From contig NZ_CP064703.1 of assembly GCF_023101085.1 (NCBI RefSeq), forward strand, positions 1,612,001 through 1,676,000: 64,000 bases of DNA, in the 5' to 3' direction. The stretch comes from Bradyrhizobium sp. 170 (GTDB taxonomy: Bacteria; Pseudomonadota; Alphaproteobacteria; Rhizobiales; Xanthobacteraceae). The notes beneath the pieces were generated by a model, which searched no databases, had not been told where the DNA came from, and saw only the letters and a program-made list of their open reading frames with translations. Numbering within the stretch: the first letter of the stretch is position 1; the number at the start of each line of letters is the position of its first letter. Below, piece by piece: positions 8,173 through 17,617 of the stretch. The translations under genes and the position numbers were made by a program.

Positions 8173-10578
8173 ATGACGGGCATTGGCCGATCTGGAAGAT
8201 CGCGCACTGGAGATGCTGGAGCCGGATCGAGCAGTTCACGCTCGCACTCAAGTCTAGCCCCTGGGGAAGGCAGTCAATCGTTCGATTCCGTCGTGGAGCG
8301 GATGCGCTCTGGGCCCCAAGATAGAGGGACGCCCTCCGCTAGCACGGCGCGCGGTGCCGACGATGCCCTTGGCGACAGGTCTTCCGGTCCCTCCGTTGGC
8401 CCAGATCGAATCCTAGGCGCTGCGGCACGTGCAGCCGCTGCGCCACGTGCAGTCACTGCGCGGCGGCGCGGCTTTCCCTCAGTGTCGGAGGGTGGAGACA
8501 CGGCGCCGGTCGCCAGCCAGCCGCCAACTTCCGGTGTGGCAGTCCCCATTTCCTCGTCAGAGGAAGAAATCAACGCAACAAGGCGACACATGGATCGCCT
8601 GGTTGAGGAACTTGACGCTTGCCGTAATGCGGCCATGCACGCCCAGAACTCGGAGGAGGCGCAAGAGCTGATCGATCGATTCGTCAAAGCAGGCTCGGCA
8701 GTTCTGGAGTACTACGCGAGCGTGCGCCCGGCCGTGGCGCGGAGCATTCTGTCCGACGCTGAGGCCCGTCAATACTGCTATGCCGTGCTCGATGCGGGGA
8801 ATCAAGGCAAGATTGTGGGCTCGGCGATTATCCTCGCCTTGGAAGAGCGCAGAAAGAAATCGGCAGACCTGTTCCAGCGGATTTTCGAATCCAACGCTAC
8901 CCCCGACCAGCTGAGCCGAGTGGCTTCCAGTATGGTGAAGGACCATGTGCCTGTCATCGAGTGGTGGGGAAAGAAGCTGTTGCGCTCGGAACGGATGCAG
9001 TCCGCCTGCGAGGCCACTGCCAACTTGCCAAGCACGACGCCCGAGATGCGGAAGGCCAACGAAGCCGCACTACGCCTGCATACCGGCTCGGCACTTTATG
9101 ATGGGTGCTTGTATCTGGAATCGCGGATCGCGCTCGCGAAGCTTCTGATTGAGTCTCAGGCGAGCACGTTTGAACCAGCCGTGAGGGACGCCCTCATGGA
9201 TGAGAACGGGCGGGTGCGTCTGCTCGGGACCTATATCCAGGATGCTTTTCCGGCATTCCTCTCGACGTACAAAGCCGTTCTGAACCAGGACGGAGAGCCC
9301 CTCGACGCAGAGCACTGCACCGTTCTGGAAGGAGTCATGGAACGGCATTCGGAATTGGCCTCAGGGGTGGAACGCATCGTTGCCAGGCTAAGGGATGCTG
9401 GAACGGATGCCGACCTTCCATTGGAACAGTTGGACCAGATCGTGGAAGGTGCATGGGTCACCGCGCATCAAGTCACGCGACTTTTGGCAGTGCAGCCAAA
9501 GAGGCAAGTGGAGCGGCCTGCCCAGACTGCGATATCGGAAAAGACCGACTTAGCGGCTGAGAGCCACGCGGCGCGCAGGAAGGGGAAAGGCAAGCGCGCA
9601 CCGGCCGCAGGCGAGGGGAGTTCAACGGCCGGGCTGCGCGAGCCGCAGCTCGCTAGGCCCGACGCTGCCACAGCCTCTACTGCCAAGGTTATCGTACTCT
9701 CGGATATGGGTACGAAGAAACTCGCGAGTGCGGAGGAGGCACGCGCGAGGGCGTCATCATCGGCGACCGGGCACCTGGCGATGTGGCAGGCTCCGCCCTC
9801 CAGGAACGCACTGACGGGATTACTCAAGCGATTGGACGAGCTGCTGCAGTTCGATCTGCCGGCTCAGCAAAGCGCCATCTCGCAAGCGCGCCAGATGAAG
9901 CCTGAGGACGCCGACCACGTCGTGGATCTCGTCCTTAAGCGCCTGCAGACGCAAGAAGTCGAGATTAAGGGCTGTGTAGCCGCGCTGGAGGAGCCCCTCC
10001 GCCATGGCCTACTCACGCATGCGCAAGTGCCTGAAGTGCACGGAAAAATAGTCCAGCTTAAGGCGATGTTATCCCAGGTTCAGGGACAGGCAAACTCATT
10101 GAACGCACGAAAGGCGGCGATCACGATCGATTGCATGAAGACATACGCGTTTCCGTCGCAGAAGTACCTTGAACAGTTGCAGGCGGCCGAAGAACTTGCG
10201 TCTGTGTATCCACCCCGCGCCTTGAAGAGCGAGCCAGCGACGCTGTTCGAGATCAAGCTGCAGCCCAAGGCGCTGCGCAGTGGTAGGATGCCAAATCCGA
10301 TGTGGGTGCACATCCATACCAAGCTGCCGGTACATGCCTGGCAGTTGGCCACGCTGGGCGGCGCCGACTTCGCCGCTTGCCACGTGAAGTCCAATGAACA
10401 GCGCGGCTACAATCGGCAATGGCAGAGCGCTCGAGCCGCCACGGGGCACGAGAACGTCGTGATCCACCGCGGCAAGCTCACGCCTGCGTTCTGTAAGTCG
10501 TTGTTGAGCATCGTCCCATGCTACTCCCTTCGCGAGGCGGAGCATGCGTCGATGCAGTTCGCGCGCCTCAGGATGTAG
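8173..10578 (+). CDS. Probable T3SS effector, 801 residues, possibly XopP/HLK-like
   Basis: The open frame begins at 7717 inside the intron remnant, but ATG 8173 follows the tts box by 40 bases and starts a Ser/Gly/Arg-rich stretch (MTGIGRSGRSRTGDAGAG) typical of type III export signals. The product is then about 801 residues: a disordered N-terminus to about 130, a long alpha-helical middle (about 130-490), a basic low-complexity linker (about 500-590) and a second helical and mixed domain (about 610-800) that includes HVKSNEQRGYNRQW and IHRGKLTPAFCKSL. There is no membrane segment or signal peptide. The C-terminus faintly recalls the XopP/HLK effector family of Xanthomonas and Ralstonia; this is from memory and unverified. 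Family assignment is uncertain; secretion by the T3SS is the firmer inference. Confidence 0.7.
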   Translation: MTGIGRSGRSRTGDAGAGSSSSRSHSSLAPGEGSQSFDSVVERMRSGPQDRGTPSASTARGADDALGDRSSGPSVGPDRILGAAARAAAAPRAVTARRRGFPSVSEGGDTAPVASQPPTSGVAVPISSSEEEINATRRHMDRLVEELDACRNAAMHAQNSEEAQELIDRFVKAGSAVLEYYASVRPAVARSILSDAEARQYCYAVLDAGNQGKIVGSAIILALEERRKKSADLFQRIFESNATPDQLSRVASSMVKDHVPVIEWWGKKLLRSERMQSACEATANLPSTTPEMRKANEAALRLHTGSALYDGCLYLESRIALAKLLIESQASTFEPAVRDALMDENGRVRLLGTYIQDAFPAFLSTYKAVLNQDGEPLDAEHCTVLEGVMERHSELASGVERIVARLRDAGTDADLPLEQLDQIVEGAWVTAHQVTRLLAVQPKRQVERPAQTAISEKTDLAAESHAARRKGKGKRAPAAGEGSSTAGLREPQLARPDAATASTAKVIVLSDMGTKKLASAEEARARASSSATGHLAMWQAPPSRNALTGLLKRLDELLQFDLPAQQSAISQARQMKPEDADHVVDLVLKRLQTQEVEIKGCVAALEEPLRHGLLTHAQVPEVHGKIVQLKAMLSQVQGQANSLNARKAAITIDCMKTYAFPSQKYLEQLQAAEELASVYPPRALKSEPATLFEIKLQPKALRSGRMPNPMWVHIHTKLPVHAWQLATLGGADFAACHVKSNEQRGYNRQWQSARAATGHENVVIHRGKLTPAFCKSLLSIVPCYSLREAEHASMQFARLRM

Positions 10579-11080
10579 TTACCTGAGTGTCTCACGCCAG
10601 AGCGTCGCTGTGGTGACACCATCAAGCAGACCGTTATCACCGAGAGGAAATCCTCGATGAACTCGAAGCCGGCGCGGGCTCCTCGAACAGATCGACAACG
10701 GGTCCGACTGAAATTCGATCGGGAGCGTCGAGACCACAACTTCCTTTGGCTTGAAAAACAGCATCGCGGCGCTTGTCGCCGCGCTTGCGATGGCCGGGTC
10801 CGATTAGCCTAGGACCAGCTATGCTTCAGATCGTGAATGAAGCAGTTTTGCGCGTTTGTGTTCGAGACCCCGTCGCCGACCGCTTCGGTAAGTGTCGGTG
10901 GCGCCGTGCGTAGCGCCCCACAAAGATAGGGCTTCCGGCCTGGAGCGCCAGAATCCGGTTTAAAGGGCCAAACGCGTCCGGGCCAGCCGCACCGGGCTCT
11001 CGTGCTGGGGGGAGTGGCCCTTTCCGCTACTCTGGGGGCAAGATGAGGGGGCGTCGCTGACCTCAAAGCAAGGAGACGCC
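10579..11080. other. No gene recognised; leader-like sequence of an IS110 remnant
   Basis: No supported frame. The part from about 10850 to 11080 directly precedes the IS110 start codons and probably is the non-coding end of that element (IS110 elements carry a structured non-coding end). Nothing else was recognised. Confidence 0.35.
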
Positions 11081-11165
11081 CGTGAGAACAATTGTTCGCA
11101 TCGGTTCGGATACGTGAAGAGTGTAGTGTTTCAGCTGCATGGCGTTGACAGGACGGAGCAGCCGA
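11081..11165 (+). pseudogene. IS110-family transposase, N-terminal remnant
   Basis: GTG 11081 begins MRTIVRIGSDT, then a TGA; the neighbouring frame continues VVFQLHGVDRTEQP. Together these match the start of IS110-family transposases (RTIVRIGxDTSKSVFQLHGV). Everything after about 11165 is lost, where IS6-type sequence begins. It is non-functional. Confidence 0.6.
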
Positions 11166-11199
11166 GGGTTGAGGGTGCGGAAGCCACGGTCAAGTTAAC

Positions 11200-11855
11200 G
11201 AATTGGAGCGGCCGAGCGGGCAGACGAGCGGCATGCCAACCGCCCGGGGTTCTTTCTCGCCGTCATGGTTTCCCACCGGAACTCTGCTATGCCGTTTGGA
11301 TGTATTTTCCCGTTTCCTTAAGCTTGCGCATGGTCGAGGAAATGCTGGCGGCGCGCGGCATCGTCCTGACCTATTAAACCGTGCGCCAGTGGGGAACCAA
11401 ATTCGGCAAAGGCGTTCTCCTTTTGGATCCGCCAGCGCGCTCCGCGCGCGGCGACAAATGGCATCTGAACGAAATCGCTATCTCGACGCGGCCGAACAAC
11501 ATTGGCTCTGGCGCGCTGTCGACCAGAATGGCCTCGTTCTCGAGGTCTCCAGCGCCGAAGAGACTCGCGCGCTGCGCAGCGGCTTGTCAAGAAGCCCTTG
11601 AAATTCGGCGGCACGCCGCCGCGCGTCATGATCACGTACAAACCCCGTTCGTACGGCGCTGCAAGGGCGAAGATGGGCTTTCACACCGACGGACCATCGC
11701 CACCACAAAGCTCTCAACCACCGCGCTGAGAATTCTCACCCGCCGACCCGGCGACGCGAGCGGATCATAAAGCGGCTTAAATCGTCCCGTCAGACTCAGC
11801 GGTTTCTGTCAGTTGTCGCGCGCCATGGAAAACTGCCCCCTCATATTGCCTCAGA
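11200..11855 (+). pseudogene. IS6-family (IS26-like) transposase remnant
   Basis: Fragments in shifting frames spell an IS6-type transposase. HGFPPELCYAVWMYF with SLSLRMVEEMLAARGIVLTY ends at a stop near 11377. TVRQWGTKFGKG and ARGDKWHLNEIAIS follow. HWLWRAVDQNGLVLEV lies in another frame, then PRVMIT and SYGAA; at about 11760-11820 a further frame reads RIIKRLKSSRQTQRFLSVVAR. Stops and frame changes throughout make it inactive. Confidence 0.75.
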
Positions 11856-11995
11856 TGACAATGTTACCGAAACGCACCCTACTGTCTCCCGAATCAGCTG
11901 CCGCGAGTCCGAGCAAGCCGCTCGCGAAGCGCGCCCTCCAGAGCGCCGTAGCGAGCGAGCGGCTTGCGGTGATTCGGCGAAAGAACCTGTCGGGA

Positions 11996-13528
11996 TTAGA
12001 TACTAAGACACGTAGGTTGAACCGATAGTGTGATTTCTGTGCTGCTGATGAGTTGTCGAGCGGCCTTTGATCGCCAATTCTTCACCAATCGCTGCACCGT
12101 ACGCCGCTGATGGCCGCTGAACCGACCGGGCGCATGCGCTTCGAGCCGGGAGAGAAGATCGACCGCGGACAAGTGCGGAGCCGCGGCGAGCCATTCCTCG
12201 ATGATGGGGATGTAGGGGTCGAGCATCGATGGCCGACGTGGCACAGGCTTGCGCCGCACATGACGGCGCCGATGAATGCCCCGCTGCTCACCCTCTTTCC
12301 AACCATCGCCGAGCTCTCGGGCAAAGGCCGCCAAGTCGCTTTGCACCGGCGCGATAGTCATCGCTGGCTTTCCAGCCCGCTGATCAACGCGCTTGCCCAG
12401 CTCATTTTGAGCGTCCCGCATCTGTGCCAGCAATGCCACCGGATCAAGCATGCGGTAAATCTCCCGCAGCCTACGTTTAAATGCATCATTGAGACTCGGG
12501 TGGACCAATGCTCTTTCGTACGGCGTAGCGGGAGGAAGATAGCGTTTGATCACCTTGGCACCTTCGCGGTGCTTCTCCTTCGGCTTAAACGATGGCTGGA
12601 AGAAATTGATGTGCAGCCGTGCCGCCGCAAACAGGCGAGCTAACGAGCGAGCGGCATCAAGGCCTTCAAACCGCCCGTAGCCCACCAGGCGGCGAACGAT
12701 AGCTCCGTTCTTTTGTTCAACGAATGCCTGATCGTTCTTCTTGTAGGCCCTGGAACGACTGACTTCAACATCGTGAGAGCGGCACGACACGACCGTGTCG
12801 TTCATGAAGGCGCTGTCGTTGTCAAAATCGAGCCCGGGAACGGGCCAGGGAAATAGGTTCTGCGCGCGCTCGAGAGCCTCGACCACAAGAGCTGCTTCAC
12901 GCACGACGAGCGGAAAGCATTCGGTCCACCCCGTTGCGATATCCACCATTGTTAGCGTCTGAATGAAGGCGCCGGATACGGACATGCCGCCGTGCGCAAC
13001 CAGATCCGCTTCGCAGTACCCCGGCGGAGGTGATCCCCAGTCATTGAATGTGCGCACCGGGACCTGCCGCCGTACGGCACTGGAAAAGCCCGCCCGCCGA
13101 CGGCGTCCTCCGGCTGCTGCGATTTTTACGTCGCTCAGCAGGCGGTCGATCGTCGCCGCGCTCACCCTCAAAACCTTCGACCGCTCATCGGCAGAAAGCT
13201 TCAATCTGCCGTGCCGTTCAAGTGCCGGGAGCAAGAACGGGATCATCGCGACGAGCCGCTTACTGCAGAGCCGGTCAGAGGCGTCCCATAGCACAATCAG
13301 TGCAATGCGAATGGAAGCTCCGTAGGTCCGGCCCCGCCGCCGCGGCACGGCCGATCCCGATGCCCCGTCCACTGACAGTGCTCGGATCGCGTGCTTGCGA
13401 TGCCATCCCGCAACGGCGCATAGCTCGTCCAGGATCCGGCCCTTCTCGAGCCGCCCGCTCGCCCGATAACGCTCGGCCAGCGCTGATGTGATCTCGCGCT
13501 TTGCGCGCATGCTGATCTTCCCTGCCAT
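11996..13528 (-). CDS. DDE transposase (integrase core), apparently intact
   Basis: A 510-residue transposase with a helix-turn-helix-like N-terminus (TSALAERYRASGRLEKGRIL, about 13-32), then an integrase-type catalytic core with EADLVAHGG (about 193), VDIATGWTE (about 211), DNDSAFMN (about 256) and FVEQKNGAIVRRLVGY (about 288), and a long C-terminal tail. Spacing and motifs suit an RNase H-fold DDE transposase of the ISNCY type seen in rhizobia; I am unsure of the formal family. No frameshift is seen. A second, broken relative lies on the plus strand at 22873-24307, and a short fragment abuts its 5' end. Confidence 0.8.
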   Translation of the reverse strand: MAGKISMRAKREITSALAERYRASGRLEKGRILDELCAVAGWHRKHAIRALSVDGASGSAVPRRRGRTYGASIRIALIVLWDASDRLCSKRLVAMIPFLLPALERHGRLKLSADERSKVLRVSAATIDRLLSDVKIAAAGGRRRRAGFSSAVRRQVPVRTFNDWGSPPPGYCEADLVAHGGMSVSGAFIQTLTMVDIATGWTECFPLVVREAALVVEALERAQNLFPWPVPGLDFDNDSAFMNDTVVSCRSHDVEVSRSRAYKKNDQAFVEQKNGAIVRRLVGYGRFEGLDAARSLARLFAAARLHINFFQPSFKPKEKHREGAKVIKRYLPPATPYERALVHPSLNDAFKRRLREIYRMLDPVALLAQMRDAQNELGKRVDQRAGKPAMTIAPVQSDLAAFARELGDGWKEGEQRGIHRRRHVRRKPVPRRPSMLDPYIPIIEEWLAAAPHLSAVDLLSRLEAHAPGRFSGHQRRTVQRLVKNWRSKAARQLISSTEITLSVQPTCLSI

Positions 13529-13529
13529 A

Positions 13530-13830
13530 GGGTGTCAAAGGAGCATGATAACGCTTGATCACCTTGGCCCCTTCTCGGCGCTTCTCTTTGAGCTTGAACG
13601 ACGGCTGAAAGAAATTGACGTAGAGTTGCCGCCGAATAGAGGCGGCCCATCACGTGCGCCGTGTCGAGGCCATCGAACGGCCGCAGCCCATCAAGCGACG
13701 CACAACGGCACCATTCTTCTGCTCGACGAACGCCTGACCGTTCTTCTTGTAGGCACGCGAGCGCGTCCCCCCGAGCTTCGGCTGGCGCACCGCGGCGCGA
13801 CGACCTCGTTCATGAACGTGCTGTCGTTGT
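13530..13830 (-). pseudogene. Fragment of a second copy of the same DDE transposase
   Basis: The minus strand carries SRAYKKNGQAFVEQKNGAVVRRLMG and, nearer 13560-13620, the FFQPSFKLKEKRREGAKVIK part of the same transposase family as 11996-13528, but from a slightly different copy. The intact element starts right where this fragment is cut (about 13529), suggesting the intact copy inserted into or recombined with an older one. Confidence 0.65.
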
Positions 13831-13854
13831 CGAAGTCCACACCGCGTAGAAGCC

Positions 13855-14170
13855 AGCGGATGTCGGAAGCGTCGTCGCCAATCGTAAATTTGCCAGCGCG
13901 TCGCTCCGTGCTTGCGCGCTACCTCCGTCACCTGAGCGCCGGACAGCAGACTTTCGCCCGCTGGAAACAGCAGCAGTTCAAGGCTCTCGTCGTCCAGGCC
14001 CTCCGGCAGCGGCCAGATCGGCCCGCAAGGCGGGCGCGACGCACATAACCGTGTACGACCCCATTGCTCACTCCCAACGTCCGCGCGATGACGCGCTCGG
14101 TCAGGCCCTGGTGCCTCAAACGTAGAACTTCTCTGATCCGGCGCATCGACAATCTCTCGGTAGGCATCAG
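13855..14170 (-). pseudogene. IS21 IstA N-terminus fused to an IS66-type orfA scrap
   Basis: From 14167 downward the minus strand reads MPTERLSMRRIREVLRLRHQ and ARTLGVSNGVVHGYVRRARL, the start of IS21 IstA; after a frame change it gives PLPEGLDDESLELLLFP. Then comes AQVTEVARKHGATRWQIYDW, which is the DNA-binding part of an IS66 TnpA-like protein. It is a mosaic of two broken transposition genes. Confidence 0.6.
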
Positions 14171-14246
14171 GCTTCCTCATTGGTTGAATGAGGAATCCGT
14201 AGCCCGGTTGAGTTTTCGGTCGAAGCGTCCGGCACCGCCAAACGTT

Positions 14247-14323
14247 GCTCACGATGCCTGAAATCGCTGCTCACGATCCTCTGAAATCGTTGCTCACGAT
14301 GCGCTGAAATCCGTGCTCACGAT
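14247..14323. repeat. Four direct repeats at an IS21-type end
   Basis: GCTCACGAT occurs at 14247, 14269, 14292 and 14315, with flanking TGAAATC, at 22-23 base spacing. Multiple terminal repeats of about this size are typical of IS21 ends and would be transposase binding sites; the IstA start lies just inside at 14167. Confidence 0.65.
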
Positions 14324-14407
14324 CCCGCGAACGCGCAATCCACTGTCCGCAGCTTATCTCGGATGGATACTCAACCAGCTGCACGCGCTATTCAGTTGAA
14401 GCCGACA

Positions 14408-17400
14408 TCACCCACTTAGCCGGTTTTGCAGTGCCTGCCGATCGACGACGAGGTAGAGGAGGCTCAGGTCTGCCCGTCGTCTTCCCGCGAGCCGTCTGAC
14501 CAGCGCCCGGGTACCGTCGACCACAAAGACTCCGCAATCATGGCCGTTGCTCTGCCTGCGTATGTTGGCATCTTGCAAATGGGCTCCCACCCGCGATGCG
14601 AGCATTGCTGCAGGTCCGGCATTGTATGGCTTGAAGGAGTCGTAATGATAGGCAACCGGCCTGTCGCGATCGCGGCGATCTACCAGCAGCAACGACCAAT
14701 GGGAGCCGCGGCGACGGAGGTCCGTAGCACTCGCATCACTCACCGGCAGGAACAGGAAGTCGGCCGTATCGTTGCCATTCCGATCGTTGACAATGCGATG
14801 GAATGCGTTCAGGGCGTCGCCGTCCGTACCATGGCCCACCTGAAAGGCGATGAGAGGATCGACGAACCGGGTCCGGGCGGCGAGGTTTGGATTGTTTTGC
14901 TGCAACTCCTGCGACAGCAGCTCGTAGTCCCGCTGGATATGCGCATCACCCAGCCATTCGTCGGCTCCGAGCACCCGTCCGCTGCGGTCGCCGGCAGAGA
15001 CACTCGCCCTTGAAGCGCCGATCCGGGCATCAGGAACTGAGGATGGGCCAGGGTGATGGATCAGTTGGGCGTCGCGGCGTCCTCGCGGCCCCAATGCGAT
15101 GGAGTAGGTCTCACCGTTGATAGAGACCGGCTGGGGAGCCATTTGCGAACTCGGCAACAGCATTTTATTGTCCAGTACATCGAGCAGGAACTCCGGCACC
15201 GCCTGTGAGCCATGCCGCCAATCCTCGCCGACGAGATATCCGATATCCTCGAGCTCTTGCGGCTTGCCTGATGGATCGATGAAGAACGGCGGTCTGCCGG
15301 CGGGGCTGAGCACGGGCCTTGACTGCGCATCGTCACGCATTTCCTGGGGTGTGGACGGCAGATCAGCGAAAGAAGTTAGATCGCGGTAGATGTCTGAGGA
15401 CCGAGCTGGCACGCCCTCCGGAGTTGGCCACTCGAAGTCGGACGGCACTCGTGGAGACCAGGTTAAGCTCGAACCGGCCAGGTCCTGCCAACCGGCCGGT
15501 CCAACCGGGCCTTGCGGCGCCGGCCACTGACTTGGATCAAAGTCGAACGGCACGCGCGGAGACCAGGTGGAGCTCGACCTAGTCGGTTCCTGCAAGCCGG
15601 CCTGCCCAAACGGACCTAGCAGCGGCGGCCACTCACTTTCGGACGGCGGAGTCGGCAAATCTCGCACCCAGGTTGAGGTTGAGTTCGAGCTAGCCCTCTG
15701 CTGAGGGACGGTCACACCCAGCGCTCGGTTTGCCTCAACGAGTTGCAGATACTGCCTGAGTTTCTTGAGACTCAGGCCAAGTTTTCCTTTGGCTTCCGTG
15801 AAAGCCCGGTGGTCTGCGTCCAGCGAGCGTCGCTGCTCACTATTGCCGTTGATTCGGCTCGCGATGCTCTCCCTACCCTGTGTGCGGAGCCAATCACTGA
15901 ACTTGCGTTGGGCCGAAGCAGTATTACGAATTGTTTTTCTTCTCGGTTCGGAAGCTGGGTCGAGGTTTCTCAGCTCTTCCTTGGCCAGCCTCTCGATCAG
16001 GCTGGCGTCATCGTCATAAGCACGAAGTCCTTGTTGGGGCTCCAGACCCAGGTATTGTCGAAGGAGATCGAGTGGGGCTGTCCGCTTTGTGGCTATGCTG
16101 AACGCCGCATAATCTGCGCTCAATGACGACTGCTGCTCAGCATTGCCGTTGATACGGTCCATGATGCTCGGCCTGCCCTCTCTTTGAAGCCAATCACTAA
16201 AGGAGCGTAGCCTGGAAACCATCGCCGAAGCGCCGCCTTTCTCCTTGCGAGTCGCGTCGGAGCCAAGCTTGGATAGAGCGTCCGTCAAAAAGTCATTGAT
16301 GATGGAGACGTCCCCCGGATGAGCCGACAATGTTTCGCGCCCCATCAGGCGGGGCCCGGCACCGACAGCTTGGAGCCCGTCAGCGCCGATCCTGCGGAGA
16401 TGAGACAATGCCGCGCTGAGGCGGTCACGATCATCGCCGCCAGCTACGAAGTACTGCTCGATGTCGTCGGCGAGCGACATTGGCTCGTTAAATGCCCGAG
16501 GAGCCAGGGGCTCCTTGTTCTGCGCTCGGAGCCAACGAGCAAACGCGTTGAGCGCCTGCACATTGCCCTTGATCGTAGCAAGCGGGACCTTACCAGTCCC
16601 GCGGCCTCTAGTACCATCGGGAGCAACTCTGTAGTCTTTGACGTTTTCCACGAACTGGCGGATCATCCGCTCGTCTTGGGGATGCATCGGCTGCTCTCGC
16701 GTACCCACCCCAGCTGGAGCGGATATGGGATTTCCAGCCTGGAAATTCTGGAGTGTATCCAAGGCTCCACCCACATAGTTCCTGCTATTGGCGCTCGCCA
16801 CCTTCTTAAATTCATCTTTATAGGCTGTCAGCAGATCAGCATTGCCAAGCAGGTCGTTCAGAGTGACGCCTTTGGGTTGGAGGAATTCGCTGAACATTCG
16901 AAGAGCCATCACATAATTCTCGATCGTCTTCGTCTTACGGTTCGCGCTGCCCAATGCCGTCTTGAACTCTTCAATCAGCTCCAGGTCTGCTTCGGACGGG
17001 CGACTGCGCTTTGCAAAGTCGATGCGAAGCTCCGAGTAGACGTCATCAGACGCTGGGCCGCCGGACCACTTCTCACGGTGGTTTCCTCCAAAGACTTTGC
17101 TTAACCCTGATTTGACCCGAGAGAACAGTCCACGCGGCTTGTTGTCCTTCGTCCGCGCCGTAGGTTGTTCCTTCGAGGGCGCTGCGTAACGCATGCTGCT
17201 GAATGGCCTGTCCCGCAAGTCAGACCGGTAATTATTTGCAGCCGAGCCAAGATCAGCGTGCGGAACATCGACACTGTGACGCGTGCTGCTGAACGAATTG
17301 TCCCGCAGGTTGGACCTTGGCCGCATTCGCATCGAACCACCAACGTCCGTACGCTGGATGTTTTCATGCGACCGTGCGGCTGGAGTGTCGGGGGAACTAA

Positions 17401-17551
17401 CCTCGGAACTCTCCTCAGGAGAGCGGAGTTGCAGCTCGCCCAATTGCTGCTCGAAGCCAGCTTGATCCGCAGGGTCAACGTCGGTCTGTTGCCGCTGCAG
17501 CTCGGCGTACCAGCGCATCCAATCGTCCGGATTGTTATAGACGGGTTCCAC
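14408..17551 (-). CDS. nopD: NopD-like T3SS effector with C48 SUMO-protease domain
   Basis: A 1047-residue protein ending in an Ulp1/C48 cysteine-protease domain. The catalytic triad is visible as His951 (HWSLLLVDRR), Asp971 (YHYDSF) and Cys1006 (NGHDCGVFVVD), with Gln1000 in place. Such domains remove SUMO from plant proteins (XopD, NopD). The middle (about 170-620) holds four divergent helical repeats of about 90 residues, each with an F/Y-x-x-W/F-L-L/R core (for example FSDWLQREGRPSIMDRINGN and FSDWLRTQGRESIASRINGN). They are followed by two short proline-rich repeats containing SSxTWSPRVPxDF (about 650-740). The N-terminus is hydrophilic and Ser-rich, suiting type III export. A probable tts box ends 36 bases before ATG 17551. 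The repeat architecture and size fit Bradyrhizobium NopD; the symbol is given on that basis. Confidence 0.8.
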   Translation of the reverse strand: MEPVYNNPDDWMRWYAELQRQQTDVDPADQAGFEQQLGELQLRSPEESSEVSSPDTPAARSHENIQRTDVGGSMRMRPRSNLRDNSFSSTRHSVDVPHADLGSAANNYRSDLRDRPFSSMRYAAPSKEQPTARTKDNKPRGLFSRVKSGLSKVFGGNHREKWSGGPASDDVYSELRIDFAKRSRPSEADLELIEEFKTALGSANRKTKTIENYVMALRMFSEFLQPKGVTLNDLLGNADLLTAYKDEFKKVASANSRNYVGGALDTLQNFQAGNPISAPAGVGTREQPMHPQDERMIRQFVENVKDYRVAPDGTRGRGTGKVPLATIKGNVQALNAFARWLRAQNKEPLAPRAFNEPMSLADDIEQYFVAGGDDRDRLSAALSHLRRIGADGLQAVGAGPRLMGRETLSAHPGDVSIINDFLTDALSKLGSDATRKEKGGASAMVSRLRSFSDWLQREGRPSIMDRINGNAEQQSSLSADYAAFSIATKRTAPLDLLRQYLGLEPQQGLRAYDDDASLIERLAKEELRNLDPASEPRRKTIRNTASAQRKFSDWLRTQGRESIASRINGNSEQRRSLDADHRAFTEAKGKLGLSLKKLRQYLQLVEANRALGVTVPQQRASSNSTSTWVRDLPTPPSESEWPPLLGPFGQAGLQEPTRSSSTWSPRVPFDFDPSQWPAPQGPVGPAGWQDLAGSSLTWSPRVPSDFEWPTPEGVPARSSDIYRDLTSFADLPSTPQEMRDDAQSRPVLSPAGRPPFFIDPSGKPQELEDIGYLVGEDWRHGSQAVPEFLLDVLDNKMLLPSSQMAPQPVSINGETYSIALGPRGRRDAQLIHHPGPSSVPDARIGASRASVSAGDRSGRVLGADEWLGDAHIQRDYELLSQELQQNNPNLAARTRFVDPLIAFQVGHGTDGDALNAFHRIVNDRNGNDTADFLFLPVSDASATDLRRRGSHWSLLLVDRRDRDRPVAYHYDSFKPYNAGPAAMLASRVGAHLQDANIRRQSNGHDCGVFVVDGTRALVRRLAGRRRADLSLLYLVVDRQALQNRLSG

Positions 17552-17581
17552 ACGACTCTCCCTAGATCAGATGACTCTTCA

Positions 17582-17617
17582 TAGCTGCCCCGCAGCCACA
17601 CTCCGGTGCGCTGACCA
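17582..17617 (-). promoter_or_regulatory. Probable tts box before nopD
   Basis: On the minus strand the site begins TGGTCAGCGCACCGG. It agrees with the nopX box at roughly half the positions, including GTCAGC, and with the nopP box if one base is gapped. Spacing to ATG 17551 matches that of other boxes here. The match is weaker than for the other four boxes. Confidence 0.45.

Noticed and set aside
14247..14323. Short regular repeats resembling a CRISPR array
   Set aside because: Repeat core is nine bases with 13-14 base gaps, too short for CRISPR, and an IS21 IstA start lies just inside; they are IS end repeats.
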